The notes: a model not told the origin generated them from the sequence alone. 7,570 nt of DNA from CAYUCJ01 sp049282265 (GCA_049282265.1 JBAPTR010000312.1:1-7570), one strand, 5' to 3'. Shown: positions 1 to 6,389, counted from the first letter of the stretch. A program made the numbers and translations.

Positions 1-668
1 CGGGTTGAGGGCCCTGCTACAACCAAGGCAGCGATTACCTGGTCCTCATCGTTAAATATGGGTGAGGCAACACCTTTGACCCCAACCTCGATCTCGCCCT
101 CACTGTATGCATAGCCCCGTTTTCTGACTTCCATTAAGTTATCCCATAATTTTGCTGGGTTTAAAATTTGCTCATCATTGTAGCTCTTAAGGGTAGTTTC
201 TTTGATGTATTTCTTTATCTCGTCATCAGGTTTAAATGCGAGCAAGGTTCTCGCGGTCGAACCACAATGAAGTGGGACATGAGACCCAAGCTGCATTGTG
301 TAAAGAATACCTGTACCCTTTTGTATTCGCTCAATCATACAGGAATACTTGGTGATTGGAATGGAGAGTCCAACTGTTTCTTCTACTGAAGCCGCTAATT
401 TTCGCATGTACGGCAGGGCGATACCTGTGAGAGGGATCTGTGACCTAATGACGTAGGCATACTCAAGAAATCTTAGCCCAAGTCTATACTCCCCGGTCAC
501 TTCACTACCATTGATAAAACCGTGCTTTTTAAGGAATGCCAGGTATGCAAAAGTTGTGCTCCTCGGCATCTTGAGTGCTTGTGTGATATCATTAACCGTC
601 ACAGCACTTTCCCTTTCAAGAAAGAAATCAAATATTTCTATCGCTTTTCTAAGGGTATTAAATTTCAT
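1..668 (-). CDS. IclR-family transcriptional regulator, C-terminus cut by window edge
   Basis: This is a one-component DNA-binding regulator, probably controlling the adjacent transport and hydrolase genes. Reading the minus strand from the ATG at 666-668 gives 222 uninterrupted codons up to the window edge. IclR proteins are usually about 250-260 residues, so roughly 30-40 are missing. Residues 1-60 form the winged helix: the helix-turn-helix lies around 26-50 (VNDITQALKMPRSTTF), followed by the wing and GEYRLGLRFLE. The effector domain starts near residue 75. It shows the family hallmarks MQLGSHVPLHCGSTARTLLAF-like (125-145) and GYAYSEGEIEVGVKGVASP (185-203). The ribosome site before the ATG is weak. 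The start is preferred because MKFNTLRKAIEIFDFF matches the usual IclR N-terminus and a promoter lies just upstream. The family call is secure. The ligand is unknown, and whether it represses or activates the TRAP operon is inference. Confidence 0.93.
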   Translation of the reverse strand, partial: MKFNTLRKAIEIFDFFLERESAVTVNDITQALKMPRSTTFAYLAFLKKHGFINGSEVTGEYRLGLRFLEYAYVIRSQIPLTGIALPYMRKLAASVEETVGLSIPITKYSCMIERIQKGTGILYTMQLGSHVPLHCGSTARTLLAFKPDDEIKKYIKETTLKSYNDEQILNPAKLWDNLMEVRKRGYAYSEGEIEVGVKGVASPIFNDEDQVIAALVVAGPST

Positions 669-680
669 AATTATTCTTGA

Positions 681-699
681 AAGATTAGACTGCAATCTT
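681..699. promoter_or_regulatory. Inverted repeat at the IclR-gene transcription start, candidate autoregulatory operator
   Basis: A perfect inverted repeat, AAGATT-N7-AATCTT, sits directly downstream of the predicted -10 box of the regulator promoter. It covers the expected transcription start and ends 12 bp before the ATG. IclR proteins bind short palindromes and often repress their own genes, so this is the natural place for an autoregulatory site. The repeat is seen directly. The protein-DNA link is inference. Confidence 0.4.
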
Positions 700-729
700 C
701 GTATACTATATGATCCCGTCTAATGTCAA
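700..729 (-). promoter_or_regulatory. Sigma70-type promoter of the IclR-family gene
   Basis: On the minus strand there is a perfect -35 TTGACA (724-729), an 18-bp spacer and a -10 TATACG (700-705). Transcription would start near 690-693, leaving a leader of about 25 nt before the ATG at 668. This indicates that the regulator can be expressed independently of the genes upstream of it. Confidence 0.55.
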
Positions 730-1009
730 AGAAAAAACCATCCTAAGCTTTGGGAGGGCGTCCCCAAACCCCTATGACCATTCATCCCTGAGCAAAGCAC
801 GGGACATTCTGGCTTTTTTACGTAAAACCTCACAATGGTACAATAGAGTGTTGTTGCCAATGAAAAAGCATACCGTTGAAAGCCTGATCGAACAGATCCT
901 TTGGATCCAGGAGAGAAACCATCGCGCCTACCTGTCCCACAGGAGAAAACGTATAAAGAACCTTGCTCATTATTCACAAGTCTCGTTGTAGGGTTAATTG
1001 GCCGGTCTA
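730..1009. other. Gene-free or unrecognised stretch between the MBL hydrolase and IclR genes
   Basis: No gene here could be supported. A plus-strand frame (710-991, 93 codons, Lys/Arg-rich C-terminal half) is open but has no ribosome-binding site and overlaps the IclR promoter. A minus-strand frame (726-977, 83 codons) covers the same bases and is equally unrecognisable. The basic composition of the plus-strand frame could be a worn mobile-element fragment, like the one at 2167-2809, but no motif proves it. No clear terminator hairpin with a T-tract was seen after the MBL gene. Confidence 0.4.
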
Positions 1010-1915
1010 TCAGTCATTTTCAAAAAGCCGAGTGGCAACACTATGCACATTCTTGCAATATGGCCAAGGTGTTGCCATTGTTTCAAAACAACTAAACTCA
1101 AGTTCGAAATCATACCAATCCGGAAAAACGGCCTTGAGCCCATCTATCATCTTTTTACGGTTTTCAGGCGTCATGTCTTTTAGACTGTACTTTCCGCCAT
1201 ATTTGAGCCTCAAATCTTGAAAAGTGGTAAGCCACTTCTCCATATCATCATATATCTCAGGTCCGCATATTCGACCATGGCCCGGAACAATTGTCTCGGC
1301 ATCCAGCGTCCTCATCCAGTCAATTATCCTTAGCCAGTGGCCATCGCGTTCCAGATCATTCCAAGGATGGTACTTATTATAGATCACGTCATTGGCAAGT
1401 AAGACTTTTAACTCGGGTATATGAATAACGGTGTGTTCCATGTCATCAGCAGGACCGGTTGCATACAGGATTAAAGTAAAATCCCCCGCATCTATTACTT
1501 TTTTCTTTTCAAAGGTCTCCGTCGGCGCTACAATCTTTCTGTCTGCTCCTGCTTCACCTAGACCTGCCATTCTATTCCACCTGATATTGGCTTCACCCAT
1601 AAGATTGATATAATCTGCCGTCATCTTAGCCGCCAAAATAGGCGCCTTGGGTGCAACCTCCCGGAAAAAATCAAGAGAAAACCAATGGTCAGGATGACCA
1701 TGGGAAATAATAAAAAGTGCTATGTTCCCAGAAGTCAACTCTTTAATTTTTTCCCAAAAATCCCTCCCATCCCTATTAAGAACTGGTACATCATAGACAA
1801 CTAAACCCGTCTTTTCTGTTTCGAAAAAGACATGGTTTGACCAATTCAACGTCTCAAGGGGGGTTGTATACACATATAAAGAACTTTCAATTACATGGAT
1901 TTCTGATCCTGACAT
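1010..1915 (-). CDS. Metallo-beta-lactamase-fold hydrolase with atypical third metal motif
   Basis: A 301-residue cytoplasmic hydrolase; no signal peptide is visible. The diagnostic motif HGHPDH (His72, His74, Asp76, His77) binds the metal pair, usually zinc. LLANDVIY supplies Asp176, and PGHGRICG near residues 211-218 supplies His213. Between these, the usual GPAH-type ligand motif is replaced by GPADDMEHT (154-162). This lacks the His at the standard position and vaguely recalls the altered TPGTEAPAEM motif of alkylsulfatase-type members. The C-terminal 60 residues are helical and family-specific. The start is clear: GAGGAGG lies 9 nt before the ATG at 1915. The substrate cannot be named, since the fold covers thioesters, lactones, sulfate esters and others. 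Its position between the CN-hydrolase and the IclR gene suggests a later step on the imported compound. The fold is certain and the reaction is unknown. Confidence 0.92.
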   Translation of the reverse strand: MSGSEIHVIESSLYVYTTPLETLNWSNHVFFETEKTGLVVYDVPVLNRDGRDFWEKIKELTSGNIALFIISHGHPDHWFSLDFFREVAPKAPILAAKMTADYINLMGEANIRWNRMAGLGEAGADRKIVAPTETFEKKKVIDAGDFTLILYATGPADDMEHTVIHIPELKVLLANDVIYNKYHPWNDLERDGHWLRIIDWMRTLDAETIVPGHGRICGPEIYDDMEKWLTTFQDLRLKYGGKYSLKDMTPENRKKMIDGLKAVFPDWYDFELEFSCFETMATPWPYCKNVHSVATRLFEND

Positions 1916-1929
1916 AGTATAAGTCCTCC

Positions 1930-2003
1930 TCAGTTTAAATTTTCTCGGATAATATTATTTCCATTCTTCCTAAAATTCTTTCATCAATCTGTTCAGTTTA
2001 AAT
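1930..2003. repeat. 11-bp direct repeat pair upstream of the MBL gene
   Basis: The sequence TCAGTTTAAAT occurs at 1930-1940 and again at 1993-2003, 63 bp apart. That is close to six helical turns. The proximal copy abuts the Shine-Dalgarno site of the MBL gene. This could be a pair of regulator sites or chance in AT-rich DNA. Confidence 0.3.
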
Positions 2004-2162
2004 AAAAACATGATCAAGACCCTTTTTACCGGTTCCAAACGAGCGTTCTCTTTTCTCAACCTCTGGAAAAAGTCCTGTCGATTAATGTTTCCGCTACTAA
2101 GAATCCGTAGAAAACAGGTAAAAAAAGGGTAACATTTTCCCCAAGGGAGTGAAAGGAGGAAG
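1970..2162 (-). pseudogene. Possible 3' remnant of a disrupted minus-strand gene
   Basis: Minus-strand reading ending in TAG at 1970-1972 is open for 64 codons. It has no usable start at its upstream end; the only ATG is internal and late. The last 45 or so codons look protein-like: a stretch with NRQDFFQRLRKENARLEP, followed by a hydrophobic and basic tail ending in LMKEF. The upstream end runs antisense to the leader of the dead transposase and is probably not coding. One reading is that this is the tail of a cistron that once lay between the CN-hydrolase and MBL genes and was cut by the insertion. A 64-codon open frame can also arise by chance, so this is weak. Confidence 0.25.
2019..2130. 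repeat. Imperfect inverted repeat before the transposase remnant
   Basis: ACCCTTTTTACC at 2019-2030 is matched in inverse orientation by GGTAAAAAAAGGGT at 2117-2130. The two differ only in the length of the T/A run (5 against 7). The arms lie about 86 bp apart, just outside the transposase remnant. This could be a worn element end or a weak RNA stem. Confidence 0.3.
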
Positions 2163-2889
2163 TGTTATGGAAAAGCCTACTGCAGTACTGGTAGATGAAT
2201 CCGCCACCCCGTCACACAACTGGCGGGTAAAAAAGACGGCGGGTGAAATGAAGCGATTCAGCCAGAAACGGCTCCTCATACGAATTTGTGGGTAGAAAGA
2301 ATATTTGGAAACTTGAAAGCATGAATCAAATCCAAACACAACAGTCTACGACTGGAAGAGGCAGCTTGAAGCAAGAGGGAAAGAAGGTTTCCTGACATAT
2401 CGACCACCTTCACCGGGCAGAGGCATCAAGAGGATAACAGAAAAACAAGAAAGAGGCGTGCTTGAGACCTGGGAACGATATCCGGGGTTTGGGCCAAGTC
2501 AGATTAGGGGCAGTTGAGACGGCAGGGGATAACGATCTCGACGCGCTCATTGCAAAAGATCATGGAGGCCAGCGGCTATAAAGGGATACGGAAGAAACGT
2601 AAGGGAAAGGATTTCCTGCGCTTTGAAGCGAGCCGTCCTCTTGAACTTTGCAGATGGACATCCTGGAGTTTTTCATCCACACGCTGAAGGTGTACCTGAT
2701 CCTGCTGCTGAATGATTATTCCCGATTCATTCTTGGTTAGAGGTTATTGGACAAGACCTCCATTGATTCGGTGATTGGGCTCTTGCAAGATAAGGTGGAC
2801 CCCATTGTCAAAACCATTTCTTGGAGCAGTTAAGGTAAAGGAGTGTTCAATAGGTTCCAAAGCCAGACACACTCTGTGTGAATCCGTAG
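2031..2889. repeat. Short direct repeats flanking the transposase remnant
   Basis: Two short words occur on both sides of the dead transposase in the same order. GGTTCCAAA is at 2031-2039 and 2853-2861. GAATCCGTAG is at 2101-2110 and 2880-2889. Either could be a target-site duplication left by an insertion. Neither copy pair is bordered by convincing terminal inverted repeats, so the element ends remain undefined. Confidence 0.35.
2167..2809 (+). pseudogene. Decayed IS481/IS3-type transposase (rve integrase-core fragment)
   Basis: A mobile-element transposase reading on the plus strand against all neighbours, inactivated many times. A good ribosome site, GGAGG, precedes the ATG at 2167. The first segment includes GEMKRFSQKR and, after two in-frame stops (TAG 2293-2295, TGA 2314-2316), TTVYDWKRQLEARGKEGFL and a helix-turn-helix region ending in FGPSQIRG. 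A 1-base loss near 2508 moves the frame, which continues with QLRRQGITISTRSLQKIMEA and KGKDFLRF. A second 1-base loss near 2650 leads into the integrase core: QMDILEFF with the first catalytic Asp, then VYLILLLNDYSRFILG. Next comes TAG at 2738-2740, where Trp is expected, and RLLDKTSID. The match fades around 2793-2810, so the second Asp and the Glu of the DDE triad are missing. The family call rests on the rve motifs; IS481 against IS3 is not settled. Confidence 0.85.
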
Positions 2890-2954
2890 TCAACCACCTC
2901 ATTGTCCAGCCACAACATCTGATTGGTCGTTTTTGGATCAAAAGCGCCTTTCAG
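2847..2954 (-). other. In-frame coding-like extension after the CN-hydrolase stop codon
   Basis: Directly after the TAA at 2955-2957 the same minus-strand frame stays open for 35 codons, to a TGA at 2847-2849. The residues look protein-like (for example KTTNQMLWLDNEVVDYGF). It may be a former C-terminus cut off by a nonsense change, the start of a lost cistron, or chance. It ends within the region bearing the flanking repeats of the transposase remnant. Confidence 0.3.
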
Positions 2955-4145
2955 TTATTCGGGAAAATCATCCCACAATTTCTTCAGCTTTTTCCACTCC
3001 ATTTCGTTTGTAGCAGGTGATTGGCAGTGGGCTCCCCTGAAATCATGATAGGGTGGAGTGTAGGTTCCCCTCTTCTGTAATTTTCTGATATTGGAACGGT
3101 AGATCTCATCGACCTCTTGATGATGCTTTGGTTCCTGCTCCAGCCATAGATTCTTTGGATGTATCGTCTTTTCATACATTCTCTTGAACAGTTCAGTCCT
3201 CAGGTCCTTTATCCAGTTGCTGTTCAGATTCATACTCCGGAATTGCCTCAAGGCTTCAATATCAATCACAGCGGCAACCATTGTATTATTTGATGACGCC
3301 TGATATGAAATTATTTCACCCCTGTAGTCAACTATGTGAGAGTTTCCACCTCCAACATTAAAAGGGTGCTGTATTTTAGGATGAACATATACAGGACCCA
3401 CATTAGGGCAAAGCATGTAGACGGAATTGAACTCCGCGTGCCCTCTATTCTGAACCATCCAGCTACCACCTCCCGGATATCCGGACCCTGTCATAGGCAT
3501 TGCTTCACTAGGTCTGTAAACAACTTCAGCTCCGTTGAATGCCAATGCACGCACAGCTTCAGGATACTCACCGTCACTACAGCATATAGTCCCAATATTT
3601 CCTATGTCATCCGTTCTGAGAACAGGATAAAAAGCGTCGATATCGTCCCCGAAAAGCTCGACCCACCGGTCATAAACATCATGAGGCGTACATGATCTTT
3701 CCCTGCACCAGATATGATTTTTTGCGGCCTTGTGAATGACCTTTCCTTTTGGATCGATTATGAACATGGTGTTGAAGTAGCGATCTTCGATAACTTCCGG
3801 CCAACGGGCCTTACACTGTACAATTACATATGTGTCATATTCTTTGGCCAAAGTGCCAAGCCTCTCGGATTCTTCTCCGGGAATATCAATAAACATCTCT
3901 TTGGTTGCGACCTTATGAGGGATATCAAAAACTTCATCGGTAAAACCTGTGAGAGCCCCTTCAGATAGTGCCACAATTCTGACTGGCAAATTGATATTGC
4001 AGATCTCTACTGCTGCCCTCATGCAATCCTCTATGTTATCAAGATTCCTTTTTATTTGGCTCCTTTCGCTCACACCATGGACAACCGTTGAGAGGCCTAT
4101 GGCCTGATAAGGCGCGATCGGTTTTCTTTTCTTTTTTACAGTCAT
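2955..4145 (-). CDS. Carbon-nitrogen hydrolase (nitrilase/aliphatic amidase superfamily)
   Basis: A cytoplasmic hydrolase of amide or nitrile C-N bonds, using a Glu-Lys-Cys triad. Counting from the ATG at 4145, the residues are Glu62 in LSEGALTGF, Lys142 in KAAKNHIW and Cys189 in TICCSDGEYPEAVRALAF. The supporting NRGHAEFNSVYMLCPN box (around 233-248) is also present. SDGEYPE and the Lys-x-x-x-Trp context resemble aliphatic amidases (AmiE/AmiF) more than true nitrilases, but the substrate is open. At 396 residues it is longer than the usual 260-350, with a charged C-terminal tail after about residue 300. A GTG at 4154 would add three residues. The ATG is preferred because GGGTGAT, which pairs with the 3' end of 16S rRNA, lies 4 nt before it. 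The gene follows dctM by about 138 bp, so the import system probably feeds this enzyme. The frame stays open beyond its stop codon. Confidence 0.93.
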   Translation of the reverse strand: MTVKKKRKPIAPYQAIGLSTVVHGVSERSQIKRNLDNIEDCMRAAVEICNINLPVRIVALSEGALTGFTDEVFDIPHKVATKEMFIDIPGEESERLGTLAKEYDTYVIVQCKARWPEVIEDRYFNTMFIIDPKGKVIHKAAKNHIWCRERSCTPHDVYDRWVELFGDDIDAFYPVLRTDDIGNIGTICCSDGEYPEAVRALAFNGAEVVYRPSEAMPMTGSGYPGGGSWMVQNRGHAEFNSVYMLCPNVGPVYVHPKIQHPFNVGGGNSHIVDYRGEIISYQASSNNTMVAAVIDIEALRQFRSMNLNSNWIKDLRTELFKRMYEKTIHPKNLWLEQEPKHHQEVDEIYRSNIRKLQKRGTYTPPYHDFRGAHCQSPATNEMEWKKLKKLWDDFPE

Positions 4146-4262
4146 TTGTATCACCCAAATAAAGCATCTTCAATGATTTGTATTTCCGCCATCAATTCTC
4201 TTCATCTACGAGTTTGTCGAACTTTGCCCGACAGACTTCTGATAATTTTTAGTTTATATTAA

Positions 4263-4278
4263 GTTATTAATGAATAAC
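4263..4278 (-). other. AT-rich stem-loop just after dctM
   Basis: GTTATT-N4-AATAAC forms a 6-bp stem with a 4-nt loop, 5 nt past the dctM stop codon on the minus strand. No T-tract follows, so it is not a convincing intrinsic terminator. It may be an mRNA-processing or stability element between dctM and the CN-hydrolase gene. Confidence 0.3.
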
Positions 4279-4283
4279 CGGAC

Positions 4284-5585
4284 CTAATATACCAAGCTGG
4301 GAAGCCATAACGCAAGAGATGGAAACACCATAACAAGGATCATAACCAGGACCAATATAGCCATATAAGGAGGCGCCGAACGCCAGACGTCACTGGTACT
4401 TACATCCGGAGGAGAAAGTGCCTTGGTCAGGATTAACGCCCAACCAAAAGGTGGTGTTAGATAGGCTATCACCATGTTGAGGAGAAAAACCATGGCAAAC
4501 CATATGGGGTTGAATCCCAGTTTAAGGGCAATGGGGAAAAATATAGGAGCGCAGATCACGATTATGGCCCAGTCATCCATGAACATACCGAGCACAAGAA
4601 GCATTATCTGCATCCCTATAAGAATGACCCATGGGCCGACGTGCATTCCCGTCACAAGATTAATTACTAATGACCGGGCCCCTACACTGGTAAAAAACAC
4701 GCGTAAAAAGTTGGCCGCAATCATCAACCATATAACCATACCTGTGACCTTGATTGTTTCCAGACATGAATCCTTTATCATTGCCCAACTAATGGTACGA
4801 TTTAATACACAACACAGCAAGGCACCGGCAGCGCCCACACCGGCTGCCTCTGTTGGAGTGGCAATACCACCAAAAATGGCCACAAGCATTCCAACAACCA
4901 GAAATACCGGAAGAATTATACCTCCCAGGGATATCCACCTCATCTTCCATGTCACCTCTTCAACTAAAGGGGGGGCAAGTTCGGGATTTAAATAACACTT
5001 TACCAGGATGTAAATTACGAACCCGAATGAGGCAATGAAACCGGGGATTATCCCTGCCATGAAAAGCTTACCTACGGGTAAACGTGTAATGTAAGCCATG
5101 ACGATCATCATTACGCTGGGGGGAATGATAGGACCCAGGATTCCTCCAGCCATTACACTGCCAATGGCTAATGATTTATCATAGTTGCGTTTTCGCATTG
5201 CGGGTATCGCAACCATGCTCATGGTGATAATGCCTGGACCGAATCCGCCGCACATGGCAAGCGCAGTGGACACAGCCACCGATGCTACCGCCAGACTTCC
5301 CCTTATCCTCGTAAACCAATAGCTCAATGTCTGGAATAAACGGTCGGCTATTCCTGAAAAGATAAGCAGGTTAGCCATCATAACGAACATCGGGATAGCC
5401 AAAAGACCCATACTAGTTACCTGCGCAAAGGCGGTGCTCGCTAAAGTAAAGAGAGCCGTATATCCCTCCAGCCATAGCGCTAATCCAGCACTGATGCCGC
5501 CAATAGCGAAGAGTGCAGGTACTCCCAAAAACATGAGCGCCATCATGCCACCGAACAACAAAACCGTAATCAACTCGACACTCAT
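4284..5585 (-). CDS. dctM: TRAP transporter large permease subunit (DctM family)
   Basis: The ion-driven channel subunit of a tripartite ATP-independent periplasmic transporter, in the inner membrane. At 433 residues it matches the family length (about 425-440) and consists of around a dozen hydrophobic segments. Hallmarks in order are AIPMFVMMANLL (63-74), GGFGPGIITMSMVAIPAM (113-130), MAGGILGPIIPPSVMMIV (145-162) with LFMAGIIPG (174-182), ATPTEAAGVGAAGAL (242-256), LGMFMDDWAIIVICAPIFFP (332-351) and YLTPPFGWALILTKA (375-389). The ATG at 5585 is preceded by a TAGGA ribosome site with 9-nt spacing. Unusually, it is separated from dctQ by 300 bp holding its own promoter; these genes normally abut. 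It pairs with DctP and DctQ upstream, and the CN-hydrolase follows downstream. The identity is certain. The substrate is not determinable from the permease. Confidence 0.96.
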   Translation of the reverse strand: MSVELITVLLFGGMMALMFLGVPALFAIGGISAGLALWLEGYTALFTLASTAFAQVTSMGLLAIPMFVMMANLLIFSGIADRLFQTLSYWFTRIRGSLAVASVAVSTALAMCGGFGPGIITMSMVAIPAMRKRNYDKSLAIGSVMAGGILGPIIPPSVMMIVMAYITRLPVGKLFMAGIIPGFIASFGFVIYILVKCYLNPELAPPLVEEVTWKMRWISLGGIILPVFLVVGMLVAIFGGIATPTEAAGVGAAGALLCCVLNRTISWAMIKDSCLETIKVTGMVIWLMIAANFLRVFFTSVGARSLVINLVTGMHVGPWVILIGMQIMLLVLGMFMDDWAIIVICAPIFFPIALKLGFNPIWFAMVFLLNMVIAYLTPPFGWALILTKALSPPDVSTSDVWRSAPPYMAILVLVMILVMVFPSLALWLPSLVY

Positions 5586-5672
5586 AGATAAATTCCTAAC
5601 TAAAAGCAGCTAGTGAATTAAGAAAAATACTTGCGAAGTGTTTTTTTTTACAAAAGGGCATCAAGCGCAAAG

Positions 5673-5687
5673 TGTTTCCATGAAACA
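5673..5687. promoter_or_regulatory. Perfect 15-bp inverted repeat in the dctM leader
   Basis: TGTTTC-CAT-GAAACA is a perfect 6-bp inverted repeat around a 3-bp centre. It lies about 85 nt downstream of the predicted dctM promoter start and about 90 bp before the ATG. Its size and symmetry resemble operators of IclR-type regulators such as KdgR, which recognise GAAAC/GTTTC half-sites. It could also act as a small RNA hairpin. Assigning it to the IclR protein of this window is inference. Confidence 0.35.
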
Positions 5688-5729
5688 GGGGATCTTTTTT
5701 AAACGGAACTGAATCCTTTAAAATCTCAA

Positions 5730-5744
5730 AAACCTCTGTGGTTT
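5730..5744. promoter_or_regulatory. 15-bp inverted repeat downstream of the dctM promoter
   Basis: AAACC-TCTGT-GGTTT is an inverted repeat with 5-bp arms, roughly 25-40 nt past the predicted transcription start of dctM. It could be an operator or a small leader hairpin. Its half-site differs from the repeat at 5673-5687. Confidence 0.3.
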
Positions 5745-5775
5745 GAATTATTTAAGAAAATTAGCTGAAAAAAAA

Positions 5776-5804
5776 TTCATATAAATCAGTTCGTGATATG
5801 TCAA
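5776..5804 (-). promoter_or_regulatory. Sigma70-type promoter in the dctQ-dctM gap
   Basis: On the minus strand a perfect -35 TTGACA (5799-5804) is followed after an ideal 17-bp spacer by TATGAA (5776-5781). Transcription would start near 5768 and leave a leader of about 180 nt before dctM. The rest of the 5586-5885 gap is AT-rich and has no open frame worth calling. This promoter would let dctM and the hydrolase be expressed apart from dctPQ. Confidence 0.5.
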
Positions 5805-5885
5805 CAGCCTGAGGTAGGGCCCAGAGCACAAGAAACCCTCCCTTATTAACGGCAAATATCTAAATATGTTGCGATTATTGTAAAT

Positions 5886-6365
5886 TTACTTCTTTTTATG
5901 TTTCACTATCATAGCAAGCCCTTGTATTAAAAATAGCAAAGAGGCCACTGGTACAAGCGTCTTTAAAGGGTAAACAGGAAATTGGATAAAAGTTCTTATT
6001 GACTCTTTACCATTAATAGACATTACCGCCATTCCATATCCCTGCAGGGTCAAGAGGCCTAAGAATATAAGGCCAGAGATTATGGTAAGCACATCACTAA
6101 GCCTTTTCATCCTTGAACCAAAACGTTCATAAAAGATCTCAACCCTTATATGCCGGCCATGCAACAGGGCATATGGGCCGGCAAAAAGCGACAGAACTCC
6201 AAAGAGTTGTGTTACCGTCAGCCATGCCCAGCGGGTGGGGTGGTCGAAAAAATATCTTGATATCACTTCAAAAGAGATAATTAACATTATAGGCAGGGCT
6301 AACAGGCTGACAGCCCTGCCCGTTTTTTCGGTTACCGTGCCTATGATCTTTGAAAAAAGTTTCAC
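5886..6365 (-). CDS. dctQ: TRAP transporter small permease subunit (DctQ family)
   Basis: The small inner-membrane subunit that couples to DctM. It has 159 residues and four hydrophobic segments, near 20-40, 50-70, 92-112 and 135-155. The family pattern is visible: EVISRYFFDHPTRWAWLT (33-50) before the second segment, then HGRHIRVEIFYERF (69-82) in the loop. It ends in a basic HKKK tail. The start is GTG at 6363-6365, supported by the purine-rich site AGGAAGAGGAT a few bases upstream. It begins only 24 nt after the dctP stop, so the two are co-transcribed. Downstream, however, 300 bp separate it from dctM. The subunit class is clear even though DctQ proteins diverge strongly in sequence. Confidence 0.93.
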   Translation of the reverse strand: MKLFSKIIGTVTEKTGRAVSLLALPIMLIISFEVISRYFFDHPTRWAWLTVTQLFGVLSLFAGPYALLHGRHIRVEIFYERFGSRMKRLSDVLTIISGLIFLGLLTLQGYGMAVMSINGKESIRTFIQFPVYPLKTLVPVASLLFLIQGLAMIVKHKKK

Positions 6366-6389
6366 AGGTTTATCCTCTTCCTGAACTAT

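Noticed and set aside
710..991. 93-codon plus-strand frame and the opposing 83-codon minus frame (726-977)
   Set aside because: Neither resembles a known family. The plus frame has no Shine-Dalgarno site and overlaps the IclR promoter. They are kept only as an unexplained stretch, possibly a worn mobile-element fragment.
2097..2339. 80-codon minus-strand frame
   Set aside because: It is antisense to the N-terminal part of the transposase remnant, where the plus-strand reading is clearly the protein-like one.
2744..2941. 65-codon minus-strand frame
   Set aside because: It overlaps the end of the transposase remnant in another frame and matches nothing recognised. The frame continuous with the hydrolase is the more protein-like one here.
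3336..3968. Two plus-strand open frames (119 and 84 codons)
   Set aside because: Both lie antisense to the CN-hydrolase, show no recognisable motif and overlap its catalytic region.
4474..4995. 173-codon plus-strand open frame
   Set aside because: It is fully antisense to dctM, whose family motifs are unmistakable. It is rich in Thr/Ile/Pro, as expected from the complement of a membrane protein, and has no ribosome site.
5638..5650. T-run as an intrinsic terminator on the plus strand
   Set aside because: No GC-rich stem precedes the T-run, and no plus-strand gene ends here.
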